NCBI RefSeq assembly: GCF_003590095.1
Contig: NC_039484.1
Coordinates: 1,860,001-1,924,000 of the forward strand
DNA from: Trichoplusia ni
Taxonomy: Eukaryota; Arthropoda; Insecta; Lepidoptera; Noctuidae
Reading direction: 5' to 3'
DNA length: 64,000 nucleotides
Positions within the stretch are counted from its first letter, which is position 1; each line of letters opens with the position of its first letter. Below, in pieces: positions 11,946-24,700 of this stretch. Made by a program: the position numbers and the translations under genes. The notes beneath the pieces were generated by a model. That model saw only the letters and a list, made by a program, of their open reading frames with translations. It was not told where the DNA came from and did no database searches.

Positions 11946-13999
11946 TTAAACTTCATTGCACTGTAGATACATTTGGCGACAGTCCACTCCAGAGCGCCCT
12001 CGGCGACCGGCTTCGTAGAAGTCGTTAAAAGTACCACCGGATTGCCTTTCCAACACGAAACTGGCAGCGTATCTAAAAATAAAATAACGGATGTTATCTC
12101 AGGATCCACAGCAATTAATGAAATGCGAAGAAACTTTATTGCTTCAGTAGCTGCTGAGGTGCTATAATCTCGAACACCGTCTTTGCTGCCACCTTTCGGG
12201 AGCATACACAAATATTAAAAATACTACGTGTTTTTCCTCATTCCCGGAAATATACCAATTAAATAGGTTGGGTTATACTACCGCGTTCTTAGAAATGAAA
12301 AGATGATTGATACTTACGTTCCGAATTGACAGAACACACTCTTGGGGCCAATGTCATCAGCGCACTCGTTGTTAGCATCGCAGACGTACTTCTGCAGACA
12401 CTTGTCGTCATCGGTTCCGAAGGATCTTACGTAGGTTTTGAACATAGCAATGCCGGCTAGTGCTGCGTCACTGACTGAGTCCTTGCGGCCCATTGACCGC
12501 GCAGCCAGCGACCTATGAGAGAATGAGGTCTTCAAGGCGTCCAAGAGATTTACGACGATGTTGATGAACTGTGGAAGAAAATACATCTTTGAAAAGCAAT
12601 TTTCACTCGAAACCCAGCAGAAGTTCTTGTGTGGCTAAATAGGTGATTAACTGTGTTTTGGAAGAGAGAAAAAAGATATGCAAATAGACTACTAGATAAT
12701 ATAGGGAAGGAAGGATGGGTGGCGTACCTCTCCAGCCTGCTTTGCCATGGAGGCGACACGATCGGGATCATTTGCACCGAGCATCGACGACAGAACCGCA
12801 GCCAATATACCCTGAAGCAAGCGAGAAGCAACACCATCTCCGTAACCAAATTTTACTATATACATACTAAAAATAGGTAAAACCTCAAGGAAAATATCAA
12901 ATATATAAGTCAATAAGTCTTAATAGTCATTCACCTGAGGTAATCCCCGGACGTGAAGGAACGAGTTATTTCTAGTAAATTAGGGCAACTAATTAACTAC
13001 TTGTACGAATTATGCCTGCTACAGGTGAGGATCATCTTACATGGTGCTTTTTACATGTTGGAGTGATTCAAAACTCAAAATCAATAGGTGTAGTCTACAT
13101 GAAAATAAATATGTTGTTAGTATATCAGTATGGATAAATAGAATAATTTTGCCAACTATTTGTACATTTCTTGAAAACTTGATAATATTTGTGTGTCGGG
13201 ATACCTAAATATTAAATAAAAAATGTGTTCAATTATTATTTATGTACCTGCATGGGGGAAGAGCCGTTGTCTACTTTATCAATACCATCGCTGGAAGCTC
13301 CACCTCCGAGGATAGCGGTCAAGAATTTGAGGCCTATAGACAGTAAGTTAGCCCAAGGTGATGACGAAACAGCGTCGGTATCGATGTTGTCACTTTTATT
13401 AGGTCCTGTTGTACCGGGGTTGAAAAACATTTGCATTAGCATACCTGAAAGTATATTAGGCGTCAGTCAGTTTGTTATACATTTAATCGTTTATGAAAAC
13501 ATGTTAGAATTCCATTTCCTTACTTACCAAGCATGTTAGACCATGAGAAGCCCCCTTCGGAAATAGAGTTGGTCTGTATGTCATCAATGTCATCCAGAGC
13601 AACTTTTTTCAAAGCATTAGGTTTCTCTGCGAATTTACGCTCTTGAGCTTGCTCCTGTTGTGGTACTGGTAATGAGTTGCTGTAGTATTGAGGATTGTGC
13701 GTTCTCACACTACTTGTTGCCTGTAAAACATTTGAAACAGGTGTTGATAAAACTCGTTAATGACTAAAGATTAGTTATCAAAAATAATTTGTTTATTTGT
13801 TAGGTTAGTCCACTCGACGACAAAGTTTTGCAGAGATAAGTTTCAGTATGAAAATCGTTAGTATTTATATTATTTTTATAAAGTTTTATCATACCTGTGA
13901 TATGAGAGGGACATGCTGTTGTGGATACGCGAGCGTGTGGAGGATCATGGAGGAGCTTATTAGCGCCAGCAGCGCCCATCCTGTCACTTTGTGATGCAT
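11946..13999 (-). CDS. Secreted cysteine-framework protein, insect-specific type, function unknown
   Basis: Six coding exons on the minus strand: 13999-13895, 13720-13528, 13444-13248, 12811-12728, 12568-12318 and 12072-11946, all GT-AG and in phase, giving 318 aa. Residues 1 to about 24 form a signal peptide (hydrophobic WALLALISSSMILHTLA). A Q-rich, acidic mature N-terminus follows, then two hydrophobic/amphipathic stretches in exons 3-4 (FFNPG.., LLSIGLKFLTAILGGG, ILAAVLSSMLG). The C-terminal domain carries Cys250, 256, 262, 273, 308 and 315 and ends in CNEV. The last exon is read in a different frame from the long ORF covering it: the acceptor at 12073-12074 yields YAASFVLERQSGG.. and a Cys-x6-Cys close, which matches the family better. 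It is paralogous to the gene at 33144-34294, with the same Cys-x5-Cys / Cys-x6-Cys frame. Secretion is inferred and no enzymatic motif is visible. The first coding exon starts exactly at the ATG after an AG acceptor, so a separate leader exon must exist. Confidence 0.85.
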
Positions 14000-16900
14000 C
14001 TGTGCAAAAAACATTCTGGTAAGTAAAAGCTTGTATAAAGTATTATAACATCTAACGCGAAGTTACTTAAGAATTAATTTAATTGTGCTCTCGCGCAATG
14101 GACGTCGATTAGAAAGTGTTCTGATGAGTGATTCGCGCGAATTGATTGCCTGCTTTTAGACTTGCTTAGAAAGTGGCCCCTTGCGTCGTCGTCTCGTATT
14201 TTTACGAGGATGCCTGAGTCTCTAATTAGAGGACGTTTGTCAAGTGTATTTTTTAAGTATTCCGCTTTCTGTCGTAATTAACTTCAAACTAATTATTTGT
14301 ATTCATGAGTTAACATTGTTAACCGGTAATTAAATAGAATTTGTTTTGTGTTAAAACTAAATCCGAGTTCTTAATTGTTGATTTAAGTCTACATTGTTTA
14401 ACAACCTACCCAAGTTAAAATTGAACATTAGCATTGCAAAAGTTTAAAAAAAGGAACTGATTCGTAAAACCATGGGCTCGCAACTCTAGTATCTAAGTCC
14501 ACGCGATCCGGCATACAAGTGTGTTACCCACATGTCCGACAGCCCTCGAATGCAGGTGACCCAGTCTTTTGTAACTGTTCTTCGGATGTCACCTCTTATA
14601 AGGTGCTAGTTATATAAATTGACGTAAATTTTAACTGCCTACTTGCTAGTCACTTAATGCTGTCAACGGACTACTTTCTTCAACCGATAAAAGCATGCTA
14701 TTTACGCTTGCTCCGGTTTCCGGTCTTACTTTACAAAATTTGTTACATCACGTGTACAAGTGACTGCAAGATCACATGAATATTAATAACTAGTATGTCT
14801 GTCGACTACATTTTATAAAGCAAAACGTACATATTATTTACTTATGTGCCATATCGTACGTCAAGAAACTAGCTACATAGGTTAGTATGCAAGTACCTAT
14901 ATAAACCGTTGGTATAGCGTTGCGCGGGCTCACGGGTCGCTGGTGACAGCGGGTCCGCCGAGATTCTCTCCGGAGAAATTTGCTGTCGCAAGACTTGCGC
15001 CGTCATCACTTATGTTTCATGTATGCTTTGTTACCGCCATTAACTGGTAACCACTACATAGGTACATGACGCTATTTATGTAATGACGATGTCTAGCGGA
15101 CAGTTTTTAGAATGGCAATGAGATGATCATTCGAGAAAAGAGTTGAACGGTCTATAGGTCCGATGTGTTTACGTTGTCACGTTATTTTTCGAAAGTTAAT
15201 TTTGAGAATCTCGCTCCTGAAGTCAAACTTAAGATCTGTTATCAATTATGCAGTGCATTGCTTATTAATTTCCTGTAGTAAATAAGTGGTTTTATGAACT
15301 GGTATAAAAGCAGTGACGACCCCGTGACCCAGTAACCCTGGGCGGCAGGTGACTGAACTTGGCGTTGCAACGCGCAAGAAACTAACCTTACTTTCGTTCG
15401 AGGCGGATCTTCACGTCCGATTTGGCCCATATTTGTATTAATAACATGACTTTGATTCATGTTTAGTCCAATTTATCTACGGTCGATTTGCTAAGTAGAT
15501 AACATTTTATTTACATGACTCGTTACGACTGACGAACTGTCGTTAAAGTATGTTTGTCTTGTTAGTAAATTAATAGGCGTGGCAGTCTTTAACGTGAATA
15601 GGGTATTTGATAAAAAAACCGTTTAGTCCAACCGACAGATTTCCATAAAATATTACATATCTACGTAAGTATTTTTTTCTTTTATCTCGTAAACTAAAAA
15701 TGAAGGGTTTAAAATCTTGTGTGAATTTACTTACCAGTATGCTTTTTACAAGCAAGTGATATTTTTTGCCCCACTACCTACCATTTTTTGGAAATCTGTG
15801 ACGGACTAAACAGATTTTTATTATTAGATTAAGGGCCGATTTTTCAATCGCCAGATAACTTTTATTCGTTGAATATGTTTGACGTTTTGACAGCTTTTAT
15901 ATGTCAAACGGCCATATTTATTCCTCAGATAATAGTTATCTGACGATTGAAAAATCAGGCCTCAGTTAAATACCCTATTCTGCGTGCACTTTACTATATC
16001 AAGTAGGTATAAATAATGATATTGTCTAGTAACGCAGAACGTAGCGCAAGGTGCGGCAAACATGGCGATGGGTGAAAGCAACTCGGTCCGGTCGCGTGTG
16101 TGCTACTGACGTGCAAGGTTAACGTTTTTCTAATTTCGGAGCGAGGACTCAGACCTGCTATTACGTTGCTACCACCTCGCTCCCAACTTTCATCGGAAAT
16201 TTACCGTGGCAAGAAAATCGAAAATTTCTCCACCAATTTAAAGTTTTTTTTACTCCTTTTAAGAAGCGAAAGTCAACACTGCCTAAAATTTCCTTTCTCT
16301 TCACATTAAACCTACAAAATCCCTAAACTATTGTACGACGAGACCTTTTGTTTTGAGTTAAAGAAGTTATTTGTGAATAAAGTATTTAAAGCGTTTTATT
16401 CTTTTATCTTCCAAGTTTTTTTGGGTTTCGCTACTCATTGACCGGTCCAGCGTGCAATCCGCTTTCTAAAATCATCCGTAAGTCCACAAGCGTGCGTGTT
16501 CTGTACGCGGATATGAGTAGACTGAAATTTATTCAGTCGTTATAAACATACACCGTTGAAAACAACGTGACTAACTGTATGCTTACGTATTGTGAAACTG
16601 TGTTATAATACCTTGTTATGAATATTTTAATATATTCTATAATTTCTTACATAATAAAAACTTCCGACTTCCTTAAAAAAACTTAAAATTCTTAACATAC
16701 ATACCAATGACAATTTTGCCTACTCTATCCGGTAAATAAATAAAATGACTCAAGCTATCTCTGCTATTGCGGCAGATACATAAATTCTCCTAAAATATAT
16801 TCTTCCAATCGCCTTATGTAACAATCCGTTCTCCTTTTTTTCTTTGTAGATCCGATATTTATTGGTGAATACGTATTTTAGTCTTCTGCATGTATGATTT

Positions 16901-19417
16901 TACACTTATATGTAAAAAAACATCTGATTGCATTCTTCATTGACCGCTTTAATATCCCACGTACTTGTACCAGGTTTCGTTGATGATGCGTCGTGCCCTG
17001 TTCATCGCTATTGAATTGAAGTAATGATTACTTACAGATACTTATAAGTAACCAACAATGTTCTATAAACAGTGATCCGTAATCGCGTTATGTACACCGT
17101 TACCGTGTTCTCAATGCGGATCAATCGTACGGTACACCTGATTCAAGATGCTCATGTTCAATTTGGGTCGAATCATGCATTACCCATTAAATGCATCAAT
17201 TAAGTGCTAAAGACTGGCAGCTGTTAGAAAAACATTTCTGTACATTTATCGTGTTTTAAACGCTTGTCTTCGGAATTTAATTAACCCAAGTTTATCTTTG
17301 TCGATCCGATGTTTTGGGCTTATCTGTTCAAAGCACTAGCCACTCAAACCGATTTTCATGCCTAGTTTTATAAGCTGAGCTGTTTCATAAATGGCTAGAA
17401 CTAAATATCTTGTTTGCCGCGATCGAGAAGGGAACCTATCAAATACTCGTATCTACTGTTTATTGAAAAGGGCCGAAGATCGACACCTACATATAGTAGG
17501 TAGCGTCGCGTTATAATTTTCGTTTTAAATAATTTCGGTTACCCAACATCGCCGGTGAATGACGAGATTGCCTCTCACGTCCGCCGACAAAACTTTCACT
17601 TTAATTTTTTTTGGACATGAGTGGATGGAACATTTTAGACTTATGTTTACGACAACTGTTGTAAAGAATCTTGAGACTTTGAAGTAATTTGTAACCGTGA
17701 TACCCACTTTCTATATAGTTTTGTACTTAATCATTTAATTATTTTGAAAGTTCGTACTCTACAATGCCTATGAGTTTTACGATAGCTAGGAAGATGTTCT
17801 TACAAATCTTGTCTTCTGACCTTACCGACTACAATAAAAGTCTTTTTACGATAGAAAATGAATTACATCTGAGAGAATGGATAAAAACTGGAGATTTATA
17901 CCAGACTAGTGCTCATCATTTTCTATACTGTTATAAGTTTTATAATTTTCTGGGAATAAAACCGTTATAACATTCTAGTATATGTTAGTTTGCGAGAAAC
18001 GCGGCGACGGGACCGGGCTGCCGGCACGCAAGCGGATTATTGGCCATTCCGATCGCAGCAGCTTTCCTCGCCACTTTCAACATGCGCCGGCGCACGTTTC
18101 AAGACTTTTAATTACTTAAAAACCTGTCACAAGTATCATAACAGTCGTCAAGTTCTGATGTTTGTTTATAACATCATGTTTTTATAGGTATTTATTTATG
18201 TTTATTTGAACAAAAAGTTTAAGAGTCATATTTTGTTATTTCGATTTAATATATTATCAAAATGCTACCTTTATTCAAACATGATTCGACTTAAACATTT
18301 AGAAAAGTACTCAATTTAAAAATCGAAATGAACTTATTTTCTGTGAACTTGAATGTTTTAATATCTATGCTAAATTGATTGTTTCGCTCCACTTTAAATG
18401 TAAAGCAATTAAACTTTGCCACAACCAAATAATTACAAATTGATTTTCATTTGTTACGATTCACCACAAATCAAACATATTGTCTGAGTTGAAACTTGAA
18501 AAGTTTTCTTTAAAGAAACGTTATGGATGTATTCTATTGTGATGTCAAATTAACGGCTCAAGAATGTTTTGTCTGACTATTCTTTGGATTCTCCGTGGAA
18601 TTCAGGGTTAAGTCGTATTATGTGAACATTTTCACATTTTAGAAAGCGAAGGTTCATATTTACATGAGTAAAGCGGACAGTGAAAATAATGCCGGATGGA
18701 AGTTCATTATAGCGTGCTTACAGTTATGAGAACGATTCGTATCGTTGTCACTATGTATAATTAAGTAGTTTTTATATTTATATTCGTCTTCCTTCACGCG
18801 AAATAAATGCCGTTTTAAATTATAATTTAATCGATTCCTATGATTTAGTCTTTGTTAAAATTCAATTATGTATATTAAAAAAATCCTAATCAGTGAAAGT
18901 ACTGAGTTAAAAAGTAAAAATTAAGTTTCCGCTCGTTAAAAACCAAAAAATAAGTTAATAGTCATCAAAATGATGCTCATGTAAGTGTTTCTTTAAATTA
19001 ATATATTAGATGCAAAAAAATATCTTCTATTTAATTGTTATTAAGAGCATTGCCTCTTTAAATATTAATTAAATACGGATAAAAAGCTCAGCAGGAAATA
19101 CCTTTGTTTTCTATCAAAAATTATTAATTACTTATATTAATTATTTCAAAGCAATTTTGATGATCAGCACTTTTTTTTATAAAATTAAGTACTTAAGTTT
19201 GAGTATTAAAAAATCTATCATAAATTATAAAACACAATTAACCGAAATAAACAAATAAATTTAATTATCAAAATCACTTGTGAAACACCATATAGTAAAA
19301 CACGAGAGATCACTGGAAATGAACAGCTTCTGCAACTTTCACACGATAGTCCCATCACGAAAACACTAAAATAATTTCCACTATTTATTGTAAGGGATAG
19401 CCCTTAAAAATCCTTAC
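14000..19417 (-). other. Probable 5.4-kb leader intron
   Basis: No coding exon is convincing on either strand. Because a splice acceptor abuts the ATG at 13999, this stretch is best read as the first intron of the 318-aa secreted protein, joining a leader exon near 19418. It contains a fold-back MITE (15833-15965) and a locally GC-rich patch at about 17990-18100 of unknown meaning. Confidence 0.45.
15833..15965. mobile_element. Fold-back MITE, about 133 bp, flanked by TTAA
   Basis: The left end GGGCCGATTTTTCAATCG is inverted at the right end as CGATTGAAAAATCAGGCC. Pairing extends through AGATAACTTTTA / AATAGTTATCT, so almost the whole element can fold. TTAA sits on both sides (15829-15832 and 15966-15969), which would fit a piggyBac-type target, but TTAA is common in this AT-rich DNA and the right tip has a few extra bases. 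I have seen this 'TTTTTCAATCG..CAGATAACT' palindrome repeated in moth genomes. Confidence 0.7.
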
Positions 19418-19551
19418 CTTTTCTCGATGGGGGTATATCACTAACACTGAATCACGTTATCTTCAATCGTCACCGGTGAAAGTGCGTGTTGCTTGTGCGA
19501 GAGTTTAACTGGCAATGAGTGTTGCGCCTTGAACTTCACTATATATATATG
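19418..19551 (-). promoter_or_regulatory. Candidate TATA promoter and leader exon for the 318-aa secreted protein
   Basis: On the minus strand a TATATATATAG box covers 19540-19551. A transcription start would fall near 19515. About 100 bases further a strong donor, GAAAAG|GTAAGGA, ends an exon at 19418. The next suitable minus-strand acceptor attached to a start codon is the one abutting 13999. The exon would be wholly untranslated. The order of TATA box, exon and donor is seen directly; its link to the gene is inferred. Confidence 0.5.
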
Positions 19552-21530
19552 ATGACCCAGTTATGGTGGCAGCAGCTAACTGTGCTAGTCGGTCCGTCTG
19601 TCCGTGTGTCCAACCTGTTCCCATACCGTTGCACGGTTCCCGACTGGACCTTGTCAAGGACATTCGGTTACCGAACCGAATATTTCTCCTAAAAACGTTC
19701 TTGACTCGGAACATTCCCGTTAGGGAATTTCTGGCTTGTTTGTTATTGATCTATACATTTCTGTAATAGTTACATTGGAGTCATTGGGGTATAATAATTA
19801 ATTGAAATTCTATGTTTGTTTCAGGTAAAAGATCTTGGGTAAGACAGAACATCTCGAAGGGTAAGTGACTTGATTTACAAATGTAATGCTAAAAATGTTT
19901 TCGTATAAAGACTCATATTTTAATAATCTACTTTTTTGCATAATCATGAAAAAAGTCATACAAAGCCCTTAACTCTCCTATAACTGATGTATCAAATGAA
20001 AGTTTAAGGAAATAACACTACTAGAAAACCGAAAATTACCTCTGTAGGTACATTGTACCTTACGTTTTATATAGGTCTTACCGGTCTTAAATTTGTCTCC
20101 TTTCATTCCATTGACCAAAACAGATTCATTCAATCTATACACACATTAAAAAAAGACTGCAAACGGGTAATATGAATTATGTATTAACACAACAAATCAT
20201 TGAAGTAAGTATGTTAGGCCTGCATCAATCAGTTGAAATCAGGTCCAATATTGAAGTTCCCATCCAATAGCTTTTGTCTTATCAGTTACCTTTCTCAGTA
20301 AAGTTGATGTGTCTCGTGGAAACTGAAGCGAGTAACGCCTCGTTTCAATGAGCTACATTCTCTGGCTTCTCACGCATGTCTTAAGTACTTAATCACACAG
20401 CGATCACTTAAGTGCTTGGACCTAGTAAAGTCATATCTAATTTAATTTTCTTCAACTGCCAGGTGTGGATATCACCCTCATTTCCTTTACTGGATCAACT
20501 AGCTACCGTTTCAACAACGGCTTCTTAATATGCTCATTTTAGTTGCTTAATATTTTGTTGTGGTTGCACATCATTGTCCTTCGCTGTCGCTTCCACTACA
20601 CTCTTACAATAAACGTTCATAAATCCAATGTAAGATGAACTGCTAAAGGATGCGTGTTACGTAATGTATTCTACAAAATCTGAATAAGAATTCTCTTTTT
20701 AATTGCTATGATAACTCAGTACTATAGAAAAGGTTTTCAAATTTAACTTATTAATTTATGGCACGCAATCCTGACAAATTATTACATGGTTAAAAAAATA
20801 CCGATGTGAAACAATTCAATTATTAAAATCGGACTCATGCCATATTCGAAATTACTTCGAAAACCCCATTTTAACGTCCACTACGTTACCCAATGTGGTG
20901 ATGGTAGCTTTTGAGAATGTTTTAGCCCTAAGTGGTAGGTATCGTTAACACAATTTAATCTGATCAGTACAGTGTTACCGTGTTTAATTTTGCATGAAAT
21001 GTATGAATATCTCAAGTTCAACATGTTGAATGTTGTCAGCTAAGTCAAAATTAAAACGATCAAATATTATTAACGGATCCTCTACACCTTTCAAGGTAAA
21101 GCTTACTGTGGTTAATATTTTATCCTGTTGCATAAATCACGTTTTTTAGATTAAATAATGTATTTTTCTTACCTTCATGTGTTAACAGTTTCTCTTTTAC
21201 AGATAGTTGCTGAAAATTCATTTCGGAAAGTAATCGGTAAACAAGATGATTTTGAATTATTGATGTGCGATTTGTATTAAGTTTTTAAACGTGTCGATTG
21301 AAGTAAGTATTAGATGTTAACGCGTTGTTTTATTTATGCATCCGCTATGGTTACGGTGTATTTGATCTGAATGTTTGTGCAGTGCGTTTGTAGAATAGTG
21401 GGACAACACGCTGTGCTTGTGAGTATCATGTTTATTTGTACGAGGAGAAATAAATGATGTTTTAATACATTTTGTTTTATTTATACATTTTAAATTATAT
21501 CTGAAATGAGTTCAAGTTATCCCTACTAAT
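19552..21530. other. Non-coding, nothing recognised
   Basis: AT-rich spacer. Short ORFs on both strands around 19505-19766 overlap the TATA/leader exon and lack homology I recognise. No repeat family or RNA gene is identified. Confidence 0.35.
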
Positions 21531-21723
21531 ATTATAAATGCGAAAGTAACTCTGTCTGTCTGTTAAGCTTTCACGTCTAAAGCACTGAACTGATTTTAAT
21601 GAAATTTGGTACAGAGATAGAGTAGACCTTAAGGAAGAACATAGGATAGTTTTTATCCCGGACTTTTAAAAAGGTTTCTTGGAAACGCGATATAACCGAC
21701 CTCGACGCGGGCGAAAAGCTAGT
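21531..21723 (+). repeat. RTE/SINE-type 3' tail repeat
   Basis: Begins CCCTACTAATATTATAAATG and continues CGAAAGTAACTCTGTCTGTC. It includes a 'TGATTTTAATGAAATTTGGTACAGAGATAGA' stretch in pieces and 'GGATAGTTTTTATCCC', and ends CGACGCGGGCGAAAAGCTAG. This is a widely dispersed insect/lepidopteran repeat tail. A truncated relative is at 41735-41875. Confidence 0.75.
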
Positions 21724-24700
21724 TATTTATATTGCTGTCTACCTGAATTATTTGGTAACAACTCAAAAGTCAAAGGTGTTCATGATTGTTAGGTTCTCTA
21801 GCAATATCTATCTTTTAATTCGCTTTAGATAATATCTGTCTATTTACGATACCTATTTGGACTGGCATCGTTTTTTTTTTATCTAGAACAGAAGTCTTTA
21901 TTGATCTGTCCTTAGGGTAATAATTGAGAATTGCCTCCTTGATCGACGCAGATAAAAAAAAATATAATTCTAAAATAACTGTTTAATATTGTTTTCCAGT
22001 GATTTGTTTGGTCCTTCATGCAAAAGGCAAAATAATAATAGGCTAAAATATCTGTTTAAGATATTTTTTTTCAACACAATGTCCAGCTCTCTGGTGATGC
22101 TTTTCATAACTGTTAAAATGGATCTTGGGTTTTTTTGTTTGCGCAAAACAAAATTTGATTAATGAAAGTTGAAACACAAGGTATATTATAAGAATTTACT
22201 TTCGCTAGCTTCCTTTAAGTCTGAGTCAACAAGGGGAGTATCACAACATTGCATGTTTTGAGCCGAGGACACGAGCGGCAGATCAGTGACCTAACGACTG
22301 ACTCATTTGATTACATTTCACTTTCTCATTCGGAAAATCCAACTTTATTTTACCTTCTACTCTATCCCATATTTATCCTTGATTGTCGGATCTATCCTCA
22401 ATTTAGTTTTTTAATATTATATACATATATAATGTAATCTCACAACTTAATCGTCGAAAGACTTTCTCGATGCCATAGAAAGTGACCTCGGAGTAAGTAG
22501 AGGGTTAAATATGAAATGTAAACTGTGTGCAATTTGTATAAATATGAGAATTATCCGTCGTGTTTTTTTGTTATATTTTCGTGCGGTGTTAGTTCAAACA
22601 ATATGTTGTGCGCTAGAGTTGGCGTGACCAATCATCCAAAAATACTAAAACTTTCAACCGTTCGTTTGACAAATTAGATGATTATTTTTATACTTCGAGT
22701 TTTAGGAAATAGGGCATGAACAAATTGGTACTTTACCATAAGTTGTTGTGTCAACACGAGTAGATAGCTGCGTGTCCGGTAATATTTGTCAATTTGCATG
22801 TAGCTGCCATTTGAGGGTAACTGTAAAGTTGGAATGCGAGCTTGACTCGCCTACCTACTTCTCTCCTCTACTGATCCAAATATGAGTAGTTTCGATAATC
22901 ATCGCACTATCTTGATTATGTTTGCATAGAACGGGTTAGTGATCAGTGTATTACTATTATACTAATATCAAAGTTTAAGTAAGTAAAAGGAGGAAGTAAT
23001 GGCGCCTAAGGTCTGAAACTAACACATGTAAAATAGGATCTATTTAAAAAAAAATGTGTGACTTGTCCCTCGTCTATTATGATGGCAATAAATTGAAGAA
23101 AAAAACTACAAAATATTCTTGCTTTCAAGAACTTAGTTCTCCCTTGCTAGAGATTTTCCCATAGCCTCACATTTTGCGTGTGGCCGTGTGTGGTCTGTTC
23201 TGACAAAACATCTTCATCCAAACTCTCCATGTTATAAACAGAACTCCAGGTTATTATTGGATACACTTAAACCCTAATAACACAAATGACTCCCTACATT
23301 ATTTGATCACTTTTAGTGTCCATTCACCGTAGACGGAACTTGGGAACTAGGACAGCATCATCAAGTTGTCCTCATAGTGGTTTTATATGAACCGCAGAGG
23401 GCGGGCCCGGTACTAGATTCAACTCATCATTGCGGTATGAGGTCAGGCATTTGTAAGCTTCTATTTTGGTAACAGATTTGGTAATTTATTTGTTTTCGCA
23501 ACTTAATTGGACGGCTGTGAATTATCAAGTGATAAGTGAGTGGTGTGAGTTCCTTATATATTAGTGGCAGAATTACAGTGCGTCATGGTCCGTGGTGTGA
23601 ATAAAAACGATGCTGGCCCCAAGCATACAAATGTGATTAATTGAAAGAAAGCAGTATGATTAAAAATTAAAGTTGAAGATTATATTAAGCTGATGTTTTT
23701 TTAGAGTTTTTCATTAATAATGTCTTAAAGCAAACAGTATGTATAGAAGCTAAGTTAGTATCTCGCCTCATAGTGTTCAAACTCGTTAGAACAAAAAGTG
23801 AATGTTTGATTATTATATTTGAACGCCTGCACCAATCTAGGACTTATGTCAATCAACGTCACTTCCTGGTACAAACGCTGTACCTATAATTTAAAACTAA
23901 TTGACCAGATTTAGAGAGTTCAAATTGTTCGCCTTTCTTTGTATAAGCAAAATTAAGTTTTGTAAGTTAGTTCAGCTCATTTTGTAAATTGTTTTATATT
24001 CAGCAGTTATCCCAAATTACATTGATTATTGTGTGGTTAAAATTTCATCTTATCACGCAAATATGTGAAGACATTTCTACAATAGATGTTAGAGAAATGG
24101 GGTTCTTTGCTTCAAAAACGGCATTGACTGGTTCGATATTACAAATGGATAAAATTAATATAATACAAGCTTCAGTATGTACCTACTTAAAATTTCTATT
24201 ATATTAAAGCTTATTAACACGTAATATAAATACAAGGTTTTCAAGGTAAACAAATATACTGCGGCGGGTAAACACGCGCGCAGTGGGCCAGTAGGGCATC
24301 GGCAAAATGTTGGCTTTCGTTCTTACTGCCAATGACAGCCTATTATCAAGGCGTGACCTAGAAGGATGCGCCTGCGCCGCATTCCTGACGCGTCAGGATA
24401 GGCGTGCCGCGATCGTTTCCGATACCTTATCCTTTTATTTTGGTTATACGCAACATATCTTTAAAGCTAGGACAAATATTTCAGGAACAGAAATTTATTT
24501 TAATTTTAGATAGGCAACTTTTTTATTTTTTTATTTATTCAACAATCGTTTACTAAGGCACCTTGTATAAAACACATAAACGGGAGGTATTTTCTATTTT
24601 TATTATTTACTTCAATTCCTTAAAGAAACGAAATATATTATAACATGGGAAACTTTCAAAGATTATAGCCATGTTTCTTCCCAAAATTATTCTTCTGTTA

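Noticed and set aside
11918..12211. 97-codon minus-strand ORF over the last exon of the 318-aa gene
   Set aside because: Its frame is not the coding frame. The acceptor at 12073-12074 joins exon 5 in another frame, yielding the expected Cys-x6-Cys ending and an earlier stop at 11946.
17764..18187. Two consecutive small plus-strand ORFs
   Set aside because: Lie in the probable leader intron, show no domain and are not joined by plausible splice sites.
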